From positions 1 to 57,802 of the forward strand of contig NZ_VULZ01000017.1 of the NCBI RefSeq assembly GCF_009696445.1: a DNA stretch of 57,802 nucleotides. The letters run 5' to 3'. The notes under the pieces were generated by a model that saw only the letters and a list, made by a program, of their open reading frames with translations, had not been told where the DNA came from and did no database searches. Shown here piece after piece: positions 27,514 to 36,139 of this stretch (positions within the stretch are counted from its first letter, which is position 1; the number at the start of each line of letters is the position of its first letter). This stretch comes from Porcincola intestinalis (GTDB lineage: Bacteria > Bacillota > Clostridia > Lachnospirales > Lachnospiraceae). The position numbers and the translations under genes were made by a program.

Positions 27514-28391
27514 TAACGGCATCAAACTGGACAGATTATGAGATCCTCGATACCTCCTGCGGGGAGAAGCTGGAGCGCTGGGGATCCTATCTCCTCATCA
27601 GACCGGATCCGCAGGTGGTCTGGCAGACGGACAAAAAGGATCCGGGATGGAGACGGTGTAATGCTCACTATCACAGGTCCAGCAGGGGCGGCGGGGAATG
27701 GGAATTCTTTGATTTGCCGCAGCAGTGGACGATCGGCTACCAGGGCGGCGGACTGGATCTGACGTTTCATCTGAAGCCCTTTTCGTTCAAGCATACCGGA
27801 CTCTTTCCGGAGCAGGCGGCAAACTGGGACTGGTTTTCAGAGAAAATCCGCAATCGGATCCGTCAGGGAGTGGAAGTGAAGGTCCTGAACCTGTTTGCCT
27901 ACACCGGTGGGGCAACTGTTGCGGCGGCTCAGGCAGGGGCAGTCGTGACGCATGTGGACGCTTCAAAAGGTATGGTCGGCTGGGCAAAGGAGAATGCCGA
28001 AGCGTCCGGAATCGGCCACTCGTCTGTCCGCTGGCTGGTGGATGACTGCAGAAAGTTTGTAGAGCGCGAGATCCGCCGCGGCAACCATTATGATGCAATC
28101 ATCATGGATCCTCCCTCTTACGGGAGAGGCCCAAAAGGTGAGATCTGGAAGATGGAGGACTGCATCCACGAGCTTTTAAAGCTGACAACACAGCTTCTCT
28201 CGAAAAGGCCGCTGTTCTTCCTGCTGAATTCCTATACGACGGGCCTGTCCCCGGCAGTGCTGACGTATCTTTTGAGCGTGACGCTCGTTCCCATCTTCGG
28301 GGGGACTGTTTCAGCGGAGGAGATCGGACTTCCGGTCAGAGACAGCGGCCTGATTCTGCCCTGCGGAGCAGCCGGGCGCTGGGAACTGTAA
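27510..28391 (+). CDS. SAM-dependent methyltransferase, RlmI-like
   Basis: 293 aa from ATG 27510, overlapping the HAD stop codon. The Rossmann motif I is LNLFAYTGGATVAAAQAGA, typical of the RlmI/RlmK rRNA methyltransferase group, followed by THVDASKGMVGWAKEN and the catalytic MDPPSYGRGPKGEIW. The N-terminal part is shorter than in RlmI and shows no PUA RNA-binding domain. It probably methylates a cytosine or guanine in 23S rRNA, but the target is uncertain. Coupling to a HAD phosphatase is of unknown meaning. Confidence 0.85.
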   Translation: MITASNWTDYEILDTSCGEKLERWGSYLLIRPDPQVVWQTDKKDPGWRRCNAHYHRSSRGGGEWEFFDLPQQWTIGYQGGGLDLTFHLKPFSFKHTGLFPEQAANWDWFSEKIRNRIRQGVEVKVLNLFAYTGGATVAAAQAGAVVTHVDASKGMVGWAKENAEASGIGHSSVRWLVDDCRKFVEREIRRGNHYDAIIMDPPSYGRGPKGEIWKMEDCIHELLKLTTQLLSKRPLFFLLNSYTTGLSPAVLTYLLSVTLVPIFGGTVSAEEIGLPVRDSGLILPCGAAGRWEL

Positions 28392-28414
28392 CAGGACTGT
28401 ACCTGAATCGAAGG

Positions 28415-28450
28415 GGATACCTCAAGTCGGATGAGGCATTGACCGTATCC
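28415..28450. terminator. Nested hairpin between converging genes
   Basis: GGATAC (28415-28420) pairs with GTATCC (28445-28450) and encloses a smaller CCTC/GAGG stem. There is no T-run, so terminator function is only likely from its place between two converging genes. Confidence 0.4.
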
Positions 28451-28492
28451 GAAAGTGAATGATATCGAGGCTGCTGCCGGGATGGCGCTGAC

Positions 28493-29341
28493 TCAGGAGA
28501 GCACCTTGCTTCTGAACCAGTAGGTATAAAAGTCCTGAAATCCGAGCGACCGGTAGAGCTTTTTGGCAGCGGTATTTCCCTTTACGACCTGCAGGTAGGC
28601 ATAGCGGGCGCCCTGAAGACGTGCTTCCTTCAGGATTGTGGAGCAGATTGCGCGGGCGTATCCGCGTCTCCAGCAGCTGGGGGATACATAGATGGCGTAG
28701 ATTCCGATATAGTCGCGGTCCCGGATCCCGAGACCGGTTGCCACGATCCGGCCGTCGATTTCTATGCTGGCCGCGATCGTTTCTTTCGGAATGGCCGCAT
28801 ACATGGAAGGGACAATCCGGCGCAGGTTCGGTTCAGAGGTCCCGTTCAGATGGAAGAGTCCGCGGATCCACTCGTCTGTGACGACAGCGTTCAGCTCGAC
28901 GGTCATCCCGCCTGCGTAGTGAACGAGGGTCGGCAGGTTCAGACGGTTTTCAAAGATGTATTCCCGCTGTTCTTCCTTCAGCAGGCTGACGTCGTTGAGA
29001 TCCGCTGTCATCACCTCTGTAATGTGCCGGACATCATAGCCGCGCTGGGAGAGACGATGATCAAATGAGGGATCCAGGAGAGGCTGGATCTTGAAGGAGC
29101 AGGGGCTGTTGAAGTGGTCGTAGACAGCCTCGCAGTAGGCGATTTTCTCCTCAACGGGAATGGTCGAAATGCCGACCTGCTCCACGGAGTTTGTCCGGTA
29201 GGAGTAGTTGTACGAAAAACGGATCAGCCAGCCGTCATACAGCTCGATCATGTAGGATGGCCAGGCATTCAGCGAGACCTCCTCCAGATATTGAATATCC
29301 ATCTCTCTTTTATCCCGCTCAGACCGGCTCATCGGTTCCAT
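28493..29341 (-). CDS. GNAT-family N-acetyltransferase
   Basis: 282 aa from ATG 29341. A TTG at 29374 lies too close to the promoter's -10, and the ATG at 29302 is also possible. The N-terminal half (ELYDGWLIRFSYNYSYRTNS) is a diverged GNAT-like region found in proteins of this type. The C-terminal half is a clear GNAT domain, with acetyl-CoA site IYAIYVSPSCWRRGYARAIC and the closing AAKKLYRSLGFQDFYTYW. The acceptor is unknown. It stands alone, divergent from carA. Confidence 0.85.
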   Translation of the reverse strand: MEPMSRSERDKREMDIQYLEEVSLNAWPSYMIELYDGWLIRFSYNYSYRTNSVEQVGISTIPVEEKIAYCEAVYDHFNSPCSFKIQPLLDPSFDHRLSQRGYDVRHITEVMTADLNDVSLLKEEQREYIFENRLNLPTLVHYAGGMTVELNAVVTDEWIRGLFHLNGTSEPNLRRIVPSMYAAIPKETIAASIEIDGRIVATGLGIRDRDYIGIYAIYVSPSCWRRGYARAICSTILKEARLQGARYAYLQVVKGNTAAKKLYRSLGFQDFYTYWFRSKVLS

Positions 29342-29385
29342 ATTCCGTCTGTTCCCCCTGTCATTTATTCTCAAAATTAATCTCT

Positions 29386-29414
29386 ATTGTACGAGTTCCC
29401 TGTGAAATAATCCA
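29386..29414 (-). promoter_or_regulatory. Promoter of the GNAT gene
   Basis: Minus strand: TGGATT (29414-29409), 17 bp, TACAAT (29391-29386). Start of transcription would fall near 29379, which supports the chosen ATG at 29341. Confidence 0.5.
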
Positions 29415-29431
29415 GTGCCCTTAAAGATTGT

Positions 29432-29464
29432 CAGCTTGCAAAGCTGCCGCGTGTATGGTAGCAT
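29432..29464 (+). promoter_or_regulatory. carA promoter region with dyad
   Basis: TTGCAA (29436-29441), 17 bp, TAGCAT (29459-29464) is a modest promoter. The -35 sits inside the perfect dyad CAGCTT-GCA-AAGCTG (29432-29446), a possible operator. It does not resemble an ArgR box or a PyrR site. Confidence 0.4.
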
Positions 29465-29503
29465 TCTTTAGATTTTGAATAGCTAAAGAAAGAGAGGCAT
29501 CTC

Positions 29504-30823
29504 ATGGGCAGTGCAGCGTATCTGATACTGGAGGACGGAACTCTACTGAAGGGAGAAAGCGTCGGTTCGAGGAGAGAGGTGATCTCGGAGATCGTGTTCA
29601 ATACGTCGATGACGGGATACCTGGAGGTCCTGACAGATCCCTCCTATGCAGGCCAGGCTGTCGTCATGACCTATCCTCTCATTGGAAACTACGGCGTCAG
29701 CTTTGAGGATATGGAGTCTTCAAGACCCTGGCTGTCCGCTTTCATCGTCCGGGAATTCTCCCGGATTCCTTCTAACTTCCGCTCGGAAGACACCATCCAG
29801 AATTTTCTTACAAGATATGATATTCCCGGGATTTCTGGCATTGATACCAGAGCGCTGACAAAGACGCTTCGAAACCGCGGTACCATGAACGGTATGATCA
29901 CGACCAGGGATTACGCGCCGGAAGAGATCCGTGCGCTGCTGCCCCGGATCAAGGCATACCGGACAGGGGATGTCGTCTCGCGCGTCAGCTGCCGGGAGAA
30001 GTATGAGTTTACAGATGGCGGGATGAATGTGCCGTGGCCGAACCTGGTTGGCTCCAGAGTGGAGCTGGAAGAGGAGGCAGGGAACGGACGGCGGACAGAG
30101 AAGAATCCGGCAGGCATAGCGGAAGGAATCATTTCTGCGGATGATCCGGCACTTGCGGGAACGCCGATTGCCCAGAAGGCAGCGGACGAACGCGAGCAGG
30201 CTTATGTACGGCTTTCCGAGAAGGCTGCCCGCCAGCATCTTCGTGTCGCGGTGATGGACTTTGGCATGAAGCGCAACATTGGAAGGAGTCTTGTTCACCG
30301 GGGGTGCCGTGTCACGGTTTACCCGGCATGGACAACCGCAGATGAGATTCTGGCAGATCAGCCGGACGGTATCATGCTGTCCAACGGCCCAGGCGATCCG
30401 AAGGACTGCGGAGAGATCATCCGCCAGGTACGCAGACTGTATGAGAGTGATGTGCCGGTCTTTGCGATCTGTCTTGGCCATCAGCTGATGGCTCTGGCAG
30501 CAGGAGGGGATACCTACAAGCTGAAATACGGACACAGAGGCGGCAATCATCCGGTCAAGGACCTGAAGACAGGGCGGGTATACATTTCCTCGCAGAACCA
30601 TGGTTATGCGGTAGATGAGAAAAGCCTGGGCGCAGACGTCGCGCGTCCTGCCTTCCGGAACGTGAATGATGGGACGAACGAGGGGATGACTTACCTTGGA
30701 AAAAACATCTTTACGGTACAGTTCCATCCGGAGGCCTGCCCGGGACCGCAGGATTCCGGCTACTTGTTTGACCGTTTTGTGAGGATGATGGAGCGTGTGA
30801 AGAGTGAGAAGGAGGGAGACTGA
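29504..30823 (+). CDS. carA: Carbamoyl-phosphate synthase small subunit
   Basis: 439 aa with GAGAGG upstream; most CarA are 350-385 aa. The N-terminal domain (1-~165; NTSMTGYLEVLTDPSYAGQ, GISGIDTRALT) and the glutaminase domain (from residue ~246, LRVAVMDFGMKRNI) are normal, with catalytic Cys323 (AICLGHQ), His408 and Glu410 (FHPEA). The extra length is an Ala/Glu-rich stretch at about 170-245 between the two domains, where other CarA have a short linker. It frees ammonia from glutamine for CarB in arginine and pyrimidine synthesis. Two bases separate it from carB. Confidence 0.96.
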   Translation: MGSAAYLILEDGTLLKGESVGSRREVISEIVFNTSMTGYLEVLTDPSYAGQAVVMTYPLIGNYGVSFEDMESSRPWLSAFIVREFSRIPSNFRSEDTIQNFLTRYDIPGISGIDTRALTKTLRNRGTMNGMITTRDYAPEEIRALLPRIKAYRTGDVVSRVSCREKYEFTDGGMNVPWPNLVGSRVELEEEAGNGRRTEKNPAGIAEGIISADDPALAGTPIAQKAADEREQAYVRLSEKAARQHLRVAVMDFGMKRNIGRSLVHRGCRVTVYPAWTTADEILADQPDGIMLSNGPGDPKDCGEIIRQVRRLYESDVPVFAICLGHQLMALAAGGDTYKLKYGHRGGNHPVKDLKTGRVYISSQNHGYAVDEKSLGADVARPAFRNVNDGTNEGMTYLGKNIFTVQFHPEACPGPQDSGYLFDRFVRMMERVKSEKEGD

Positions 30824-30825
30824 AC

Positions 30826-33800
30826 ATGCCGAAGGATAACAGCATCAGGAAAGTGCTCGTCATTGGTTCCGGCCCGATTATCATCGGACAGGCGGCCGAG
30901 TTTGACTATGCAGGAACGCAGGCATGCAGAAGTCTGAAGGAGGAGGGCATCGAGGTTGTCCTGCTTAACAGCAACCCGGCAACCATCATGACCGACAAGG
31001 ATATTGCGGACCATGTCTACATCGAACCGCTGACGACGGAGGTGGTGGAGGCGATTATCCGGAAGGAGAAGCCGGACAGCATTCTGCCGACGCTCGGGGG
31101 ACAGGCCGGGCTGAACCTGGCGATGGAGCTGGAGGAGAAGGGAATCCTGAAGAACCTGGATGTCCGTCTGATCGGAACAACTTCCCGGACAATCAGGAGA
31201 GCCGAGGACCGTCTCGAATTCAAGGAGGCCATGGAGAAGATCGGGGAGCCCGTGGCGCCTTCGCAGGTCGTCCGCAATATCGAGGACGGAGAGAAGTTTG
31301 CGCGCCGGATCGGATATCCGGTTGTGCTGCGGCCGGCTTACACCCTCGGCGGTTCCGGCGGCGGCATCGCAAACAACCAAGAAGAGCTTGACGAGATTCT
31401 GGAGAACGGTCTCCGCCTTTCGCGAGTGGGAGAGGTGCTGGTCGAGAGAAGCATCGCCGGCTGGAAGGAAATTGAATATGAGGTCATGCGGGATTGCGCC
31501 GGCAATGTCATTACCGTCTGCAACATGGAGAATATTGACCCGGTTGGTGTCCACACAGGGGATTCCATCGTTGTAGCACCGAGCCAGACGCTGGGTGACA
31601 AGGAATACCAGATGCTCCGCACATCTGCGCTCAATATTATCACAGAGCTGGGAATTACCGGCGGCTGCAACGTACAGTATGCCCTGAAGCCGGATTCCTT
31701 TGAGTACTGTGTCATCGAGGTCAACCCGCGTGTGTCAAGATCATCGGCGCTTGCATCTAAGGCGACAGGATATCCGATCGCGAAGGTTGCCGCCAAGATC
31801 GCTCTCGGGTACACGCTTGACGAGATTCGGAATGCGATTACCGGAAAAACCTATGCCAGCTTTGAACCGATGCTGGACTACTGCGTTGTGAAGATGCCGA
31901 GGCTTCCGTTTGACAAATTCATCACGGCAAGGCGGAGCCTGTCCACACAGATGAAGGCGACCGGTGAAGTGATGAGCATCTGCACCAACTTCGAGGGCGC
32001 GCTGATGAAGGCGATCCGCTCCCTTGAGCAGCATGTCGACAGCCTCATGAGCTATGACTTCTCAAGACTTGATGACGAACAGCTTCATAAAAAGCTTCAG
32101 GATGTCGATGACCAGCGGATCTGGGTCATCGCGGAGGCACTTCGGCGTGGATTTACCAGGGAAGGCATCTACAAGGCGACGAAGATTGACCCCTGGTTTC
32201 TGGACAAGATCGCGCATCTGACGGAGATGGAGAAGGCGCTGAAAGAGCAGCCGCTGACGGAAGAGCTCCTGCGGGAAGCCAAGCGCATGGAATTTCCGGA
32301 TAATGTGATCGCATCCCTGACCGGAAAGACGCAGGAGGAGATTCATCAGCTTCGGGAAAAGGCCGGTATCCATGCTTCATTCCGGATGGTGGACACCTGT
32401 GCGGCCGAGTTCGAGGCGCAGACTCCGTACTATTACTCTGTGTATGACGGAGGCGAGGATGAGGCTGCGGAGGCAGCCGGAAAACATGATAAGAAGAAGG
32501 TTCTGGTGCTGGGCTCCGGGCCGATCCGGATCGGACAGGGAATCGAGTTTGATTTCTGTTCCGTCCACTGTACCTGGGCTTTCCAGAAGGCCGGATTCGA
32601 GACGATCATCATCAACAACAATCCGGAGACAGTATCGACGGACTTCGATATTGCAGACAAGCTCTATTTTGAGCCGCTGACGCCGGAGGATGTTGAGAAC
32701 GTTGTCCGGCTGGAGAAGCCGGACGGTGCGGTCGTCCAGTTCGGCGGACAGACGGCAATCAAGCTGACGAGCGCGCTCATGAAGATGGGTGTCAGGATTC
32801 TCGGCACGGATGCGGATGATGTCGATGCTGCGGAGGACAGGGAACGCTTTGACGAGGTGCTGGAGCGGTGCGGCATCACCCGGCCGAAGGGGGAGACCGT
32901 CTTTACGGCAGACGAAGCCAAGGCTGTGGCAGACCGTCTGGGATATCCGGTCCTTGTCCGCCCGTCCTATGTGCTGGGCGGCGCCGGGATGCGGATTGCA
33001 ATTTCTGATGAGGACATTGATTCCTATATCGGGAATATCAACCGCTATGCGCAGGATCATCCGATTCTGGTTGACAAGTACATGATGGGGCGTGAGATTG
33101 AGGTCGATGCGGTCTGTGACGGAACGGACATCCTGATCCCCGGAATCATGGAGCACATCGAGCGGGCGGGCATCCATTCCGGTGACTCCATCTCGGTCTA
33201 TCCGGCAAAAGATCTGTCAAAGGAAGTCAAGACGGTTATTGAGTCCTACACAAGGAGCCTGGCGCAGAACCTGCATGTCATCGGGATGATGAATGTCCAG
33301 TTCATCGTCCGGGATGATGGTGTGTACATCATCGAGGTGAACCCGAGATCCTCGCGGACGGTACCCTACATCAGCAAGGTGACCGGAATTCCGATTGTTC
33401 CGCTTGCGACTAGGGTCATTCTGGGCGAAAAGATCAGAGACATGGGCTACACGCCCGGGCTTCAGCCGGAGGCCGACTATTTCGCGGTCAAGATGCCGGT
33501 CTTCTCCTTTGAGAAGATACGGGATGCGGACGTTACACTCGGCCCGGAGATGAAATCGACCGGTGAATGCCTTGGCATCGCGAAGACGTTCGATGAGGCG
33601 CTGTACAAGGCATTTCTCGGGGCCGGTGTCCGGCTGCCGAAGTACAGCAACATGATCATCACGGTCTGTGACGAGGAGAAGCCGGAGATGATCGACATTG
33701 CCAGACGGTTTTCAAAAATCGGGTATACGATCTATTCAACACACGGAACATGGAAGGCACTCCGCGCGGAAGGGATCCCGGCCCGTCAGGTCAATAAACT

Positions 33801-34044
33801 GGAGAAAGATTCCCCGAACATGATGGATCTGATCCTCGGTCATCGAATCGATCTGGTCATCGATATCCCGAACAGGGGCATCGAGCATCAGCAGGACGGA
33901 TTTCTGATCCGTCGCGCGGCTATTGAGACCGGGGTCAATGTCATAACGGCTGTCGATACGGCCCGGGCGCTGATTACCTCGCTCGAGGACAATTCAGTGA
34001 CAAAGCTCAGTCTGGTCGACATCGCAGACATCGACAGGAGATAA
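30826..34044 (+). CDS. carB: Carbamoyl-phosphate synthase large subunit
   Basis: 1072 aa, standard length. Two homologous ATP-grasp halves, each starting with a dinucleotide-like loop (VLVIGSGPIIIGQ at ~10 and VLVLGSGPIRIGQG at ~560) and holding the EVNPR(V/S)SRSS motif. The first half makes carboxyphosphate and carbamate, the second phosphorylates carbamate. The last ~130 residues form the MGS-like allosteric domain (YTIYSTHGTW, IDIPN), where UMP/IMP and ornithine act in E. coli. It forms the complex with CarA, with ammonia moving through an internal tunnel. The pair forms an operon ended by a strong terminator. Confidence 0.98.
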   Translation: MPKDNSIRKVLVIGSGPIIIGQAAEFDYAGTQACRSLKEEGIEVVLLNSNPATIMTDKDIADHVYIEPLTTEVVEAIIRKEKPDSILPTLGGQAGLNLAMELEEKGILKNLDVRLIGTTSRTIRRAEDRLEFKEAMEKIGEPVAPSQVVRNIEDGEKFARRIGYPVVLRPAYTLGGSGGGIANNQEELDEILENGLRLSRVGEVLVERSIAGWKEIEYEVMRDCAGNVITVCNMENIDPVGVHTGDSIVVAPSQTLGDKEYQMLRTSALNIITELGITGGCNVQYALKPDSFEYCVIEVNPRVSRSSALASKATGYPIAKVAAKIALGYTLDEIRNAITGKTYASFEPMLDYCVVKMPRLPFDKFITARRSLSTQMKATGEVMSICTNFEGALMKAIRSLEQHVDSLMSYDFSRLDDEQLHKKLQDVDDQRIWVIAEALRRGFTREGIYKATKIDPWFLDKIAHLTEMEKALKEQPLTEELLREAKRMEFPDNVIASLTGKTQEEIHQLREKAGIHASFRMVDTCAAEFEAQTPYYYSVYDGGEDEAAEAAGKHDKKKVLVLGSGPIRIGQGIEFDFCSVHCTWAFQKAGFETIIINNNPETVSTDFDIADKLYFEPLTPEDVENVVRLEKPDGAVVQFGGQTAIKLTSALMKMGVRILGTDADDVDAAEDRERFDEVLERCGITRPKGETVFTADEAKAVADRLGYPVLVRPSYVLGGAGMRIAISDEDIDSYIGNINRYAQDHPILVDKYMMGREIEVDAVCDGTDILIPGIMEHIERAGIHSGDSISVYPAKDLSKEVKTVIESYTRSLAQNLHVIGMMNVQFIVRDDGVYIIEVNPRSSRTVPYISKVTGIPIVPLATRVILGEKIRDMGYTPGLQPEADYFAVKMPVFSFEKIRDADVTLGPEMKSTGECLGIAKTFDEALYKAFLGAGVRLPKYSNMIITVCDEEKPEMIDIARRFSKIGYTIYSTHGTWKALRAEGIPARQVNKLEKDSPNMMDLILGHRIDLVIDIPNRGIEHQQDGFLIRRAAIETGVNVITAVDTARALITSLEDNSVTKLSLVDIADIDRR

Positions 34045-34051
34045 CGCTTGC

Positions 34052-34094
34052 AAAAAGACCGCTTTTCTGTACAATAGGAAAAGCGGTCTTTTTT
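34052..34094. terminator. Terminator of carAB
   Basis: AAAAAGACCGCTTTTC (34052-34067) and GAAAAGCGGTCTTTTTT (34078-34094) form a near-perfect 16-bp stem with an A-run and a T-run. Confidence 0.92.
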
Positions 34095-34183
34095 CACGGC
34101 AGGGACGAGAATTGCCGGAGGAATGCCGGAAGGACCCCGGGTTTTTCTGTGGGGCGACAAGGATTTCAGGAGGATTCAGATAC

Positions 34184-35818
34184 ATGATAGCTGCAAATGA
34201 TGTCACGCTGCGTCTCGGAAAGAGAGCATTGTTCGAAGATGTCAACATCAAATTCACCGAAGGCAACTGCTATGGCGTCATTGGCGCGAATGGGGCAGGC
34301 AAGTCCACATTTCTGAAGATACTGGCCGGAAAGCTGGAGACGACGTCCGGAAGTGTCACCATCACACCGGGACAGAGACTGTCTTTCCTCGAGCAGGATC
34401 ATTTTAAGTATGATGATCAGGCTGTGCTTGACACGGTCATCCAGGGCAACAGACAGCTGTATGAGATCGGCAAAGAGAAGGATGCCCTCTACGCGAAGCC
34501 GGATTTTTCGGATGAAGACGGCGTGCGGGCATCTGAGCTCGAGGCGGAATTTGCCGAGATGAACGGCTGGGAGGCGGAGTCCGACGCGGAGTCCCTCCTG
34601 AACGGGCTGGGAATTCCGACAGAACTTCACCAGGTACTGATGAAGGAGCTGACCGGCTCCCAGAAGGTCAAGGTCCTTCTGGCAAGAGCCCTGTTCGGCA
34701 ATCCGGACATCCTGCTTCTGGATGAGCCGACAAACCATCTGGATCTGGACGCGATCGGCTGGCTTGAGGAGTTTCTGATCAACTTTGAGAATACGGTCAT
34801 CGTGGTCAGCCACGACCGGTATTTTCTGAACAAGGTCTGCACGTATATTGCGGATATTGACTATGGAAAGATTCAGCTCTATGCGGGCAACTATGACTTC
34901 TGGTACAAGTCTTCCCAGCTGCGCATCCGTCAGATGAAGGAGGCCAACAAGAAGAAGGAAGAGCAGATCAAGGAGCTGCAGGAATTCATCCAACGTTTCT
35001 CTGCGAATGCGTCCAAGTCCAAGCAGGCCACCTCGAGGAAGAGGGCACTGGAGAAGATTCAGCTTGACGATATCAGGCCAAGCTCGAGGAAGTATCCGTA
35101 CATCGACTTCAGGCCGGAGCGGGAGATCGGGAATGAGATTCTGCAGGTTGAGAATCTGTCGAAGACGGTAAATGGCGTGAAGCTGCTTGACGATCTGACC
35201 TTCACGCTCCGCCATGACGACAAGGTTGCTTTTGTAGGCGGAAATGAGCAGGCCAAGACGATGTTCTTCCGGATTCTGATGGGTCTTGAGGAGCCGGATG
35301 AGGGCTCGTTCAAATGGGGTGTCACGACAAAGAGAGCTTATTTTCCGAAGGATTACACCGATGAGTTTGACAACGATCTGACCGTTGCCCAGTGGCTGAC
35401 CCAGTATTCGGAGATCAAGGATCAGACCTATGTGAGAGGCTTTCTTGGAAGGATGCTCTTTGCAGGGGAGGATGGAGACAAGTATGTGAAGGTTCTTTCC
35501 GGCGGCGAGAAGGTACGCTGCCTGTTCTCAAAGATGATGATTTCCGCTGCGAATGTGCTGATCTTCGACGAGCCGACCAACCATCTGGACATGGAATCGA
35601 TCACAGCCCTCAACGACGGCATGATCAAGTTTCCGGGCGTGATGCTGTTCTCATCGAGAGACCATGAGATCGTGGAGACGACGGCGAACCGCATCATGGA
35701 AATCCTGCCGAACGGCAAACTGATCGACAAGGTCACGACCTACGATGAGTACCTGGCGTCCGATGAAATGGCGAGAAAGCGCACGGTCTACACCAGTGAG
35801 ACGGATGATGAGGATTGA
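34184..35818 (+). CDS. ABC-F family ATPase, YbiT/YkpA type
   Basis: 544 aa from ATG 34184 (AGGAGG ten bases upstream). Two ABC cassettes without membrane spans, joined by a charged linker (about 245-310). The first has Walker A GANGAGKST, signature LTGSQKVKVLLARAL and Walker B LLLDEPTNHLD. The second has signature LSGGEKVRCLFSK and Walker B FDEPTNHLD, but its Walker A reads GGNEQAKT, in which Ala replaces the last Gly. This looks like the form seen in YbiT-type members (recalled, not checked). Proteins of this class act on the ribosome E site to keep translation moving; antibiotic protection is possible but not indicated. It is a single gene. Confidence 0.92.
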   Translation: MIAANDVTLRLGKRALFEDVNIKFTEGNCYGVIGANGAGKSTFLKILAGKLETTSGSVTITPGQRLSFLEQDHFKYDDQAVLDTVIQGNRQLYEIGKEKDALYAKPDFSDEDGVRASELEAEFAEMNGWEAESDAESLLNGLGIPTELHQVLMKELTGSQKVKVLLARALFGNPDILLLDEPTNHLDLDAIGWLEEFLINFENTVIVVSHDRYFLNKVCTYIADIDYGKIQLYAGNYDFWYKSSQLRIRQMKEANKKKEEQIKELQEFIQRFSANASKSKQATSRKRALEKIQLDDIRPSSRKYPYIDFRPEREIGNEILQVENLSKTVNGVKLLDDLTFTLRHDDKVAFVGGNEQAKTMFFRILMGLEEPDEGSFKWGVTTKRAYFPKDYTDEFDNDLTVAQWLTQYSEIKDQTYVRGFLGRMLFAGEDGDKYVKVLSGGEKVRCLFSKMMISAANVLIFDEPTNHLDMESITALNDGMIKFPGVMLFSSRDHEIVETTANRIMEILPNGKLIDKVTTYDEYLASDEMARKRTVYTSETDDED

Positions 35819-35947
35819 GAGAAAGCCTGCGATACAACATGTTAGAATAATGCAACTGATGATATAATACTAAAACATTAGTTTGTATAAATAGAACAGA
35901 TTGTCCGGTGAAAAGAACATAAAATAGTGTAATTTCACGGTGCTTCA

Positions 35948-35976
35948 TGGACAATGCCTCCGCTGTATGCTATGAT
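35948..35976 (+). promoter_or_regulatory. PFOR promoter with extended -10
   Basis: TGGACA (35948-35953), 17-bp spacer, TATGAT (35971-35976) preceded by TGC, an extended -10. The spacer is exactly the left arm of the inverted repeat at 35953-36010. Confidence 0.65.
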
Positions 35977-36017
35977 AGGTGCGAAATTCTGAGCATACAG
36001 CGGAGGCATTTTTCTTT
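35953..36017 (+). terminator. Terminator-like 18-bp inverted repeat overlapping the PFOR promoter
   Basis: AATGCCTCCGCTGTATGC (35953-35970) and its exact complement (35993-36010), with a 22-base loop, are followed by TTTCTTT. RNA coming from upstream would form a very stable terminator; RNA started at the promoter inside it carries only the right arm. Confidence 0.75.
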
Positions 36018-36139
36018 GCCGGATTCCGCTCCGCCGTGCACCGGAAACTCTGGTGGCGGCCGGCAGAGGACGGCGGCAGAGAAGGCTGCATATCCAACCT
36101 GCGCGCTTATAGAACGAACTTCAAGAAGGAGGAACTAAA

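Larger units (their letters stand above)
35819..36139 (+). other. Gene-free region upstream of PFOR, possible small RNA
   Basis: This 321-bp gap is AT-rich to about 35950. It holds a TATAAT (35863-35868) with a poor -35, then a nested fold in which ATTGTCC (35900-35906) pairs with GGACAAT (35949-35955) around GTGAAA (35908-35913)/TTTCAC (35933-35938), then a terminator-like inverted repeat (35953-36010). A ~140-base RNA from ~35875 to ~36017 would thus be folded and end at a terminator. This is a candidate only. From 36018 to 36139 there is a GC-rich leader ending in AAGGAGG. Confidence 0.4.
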
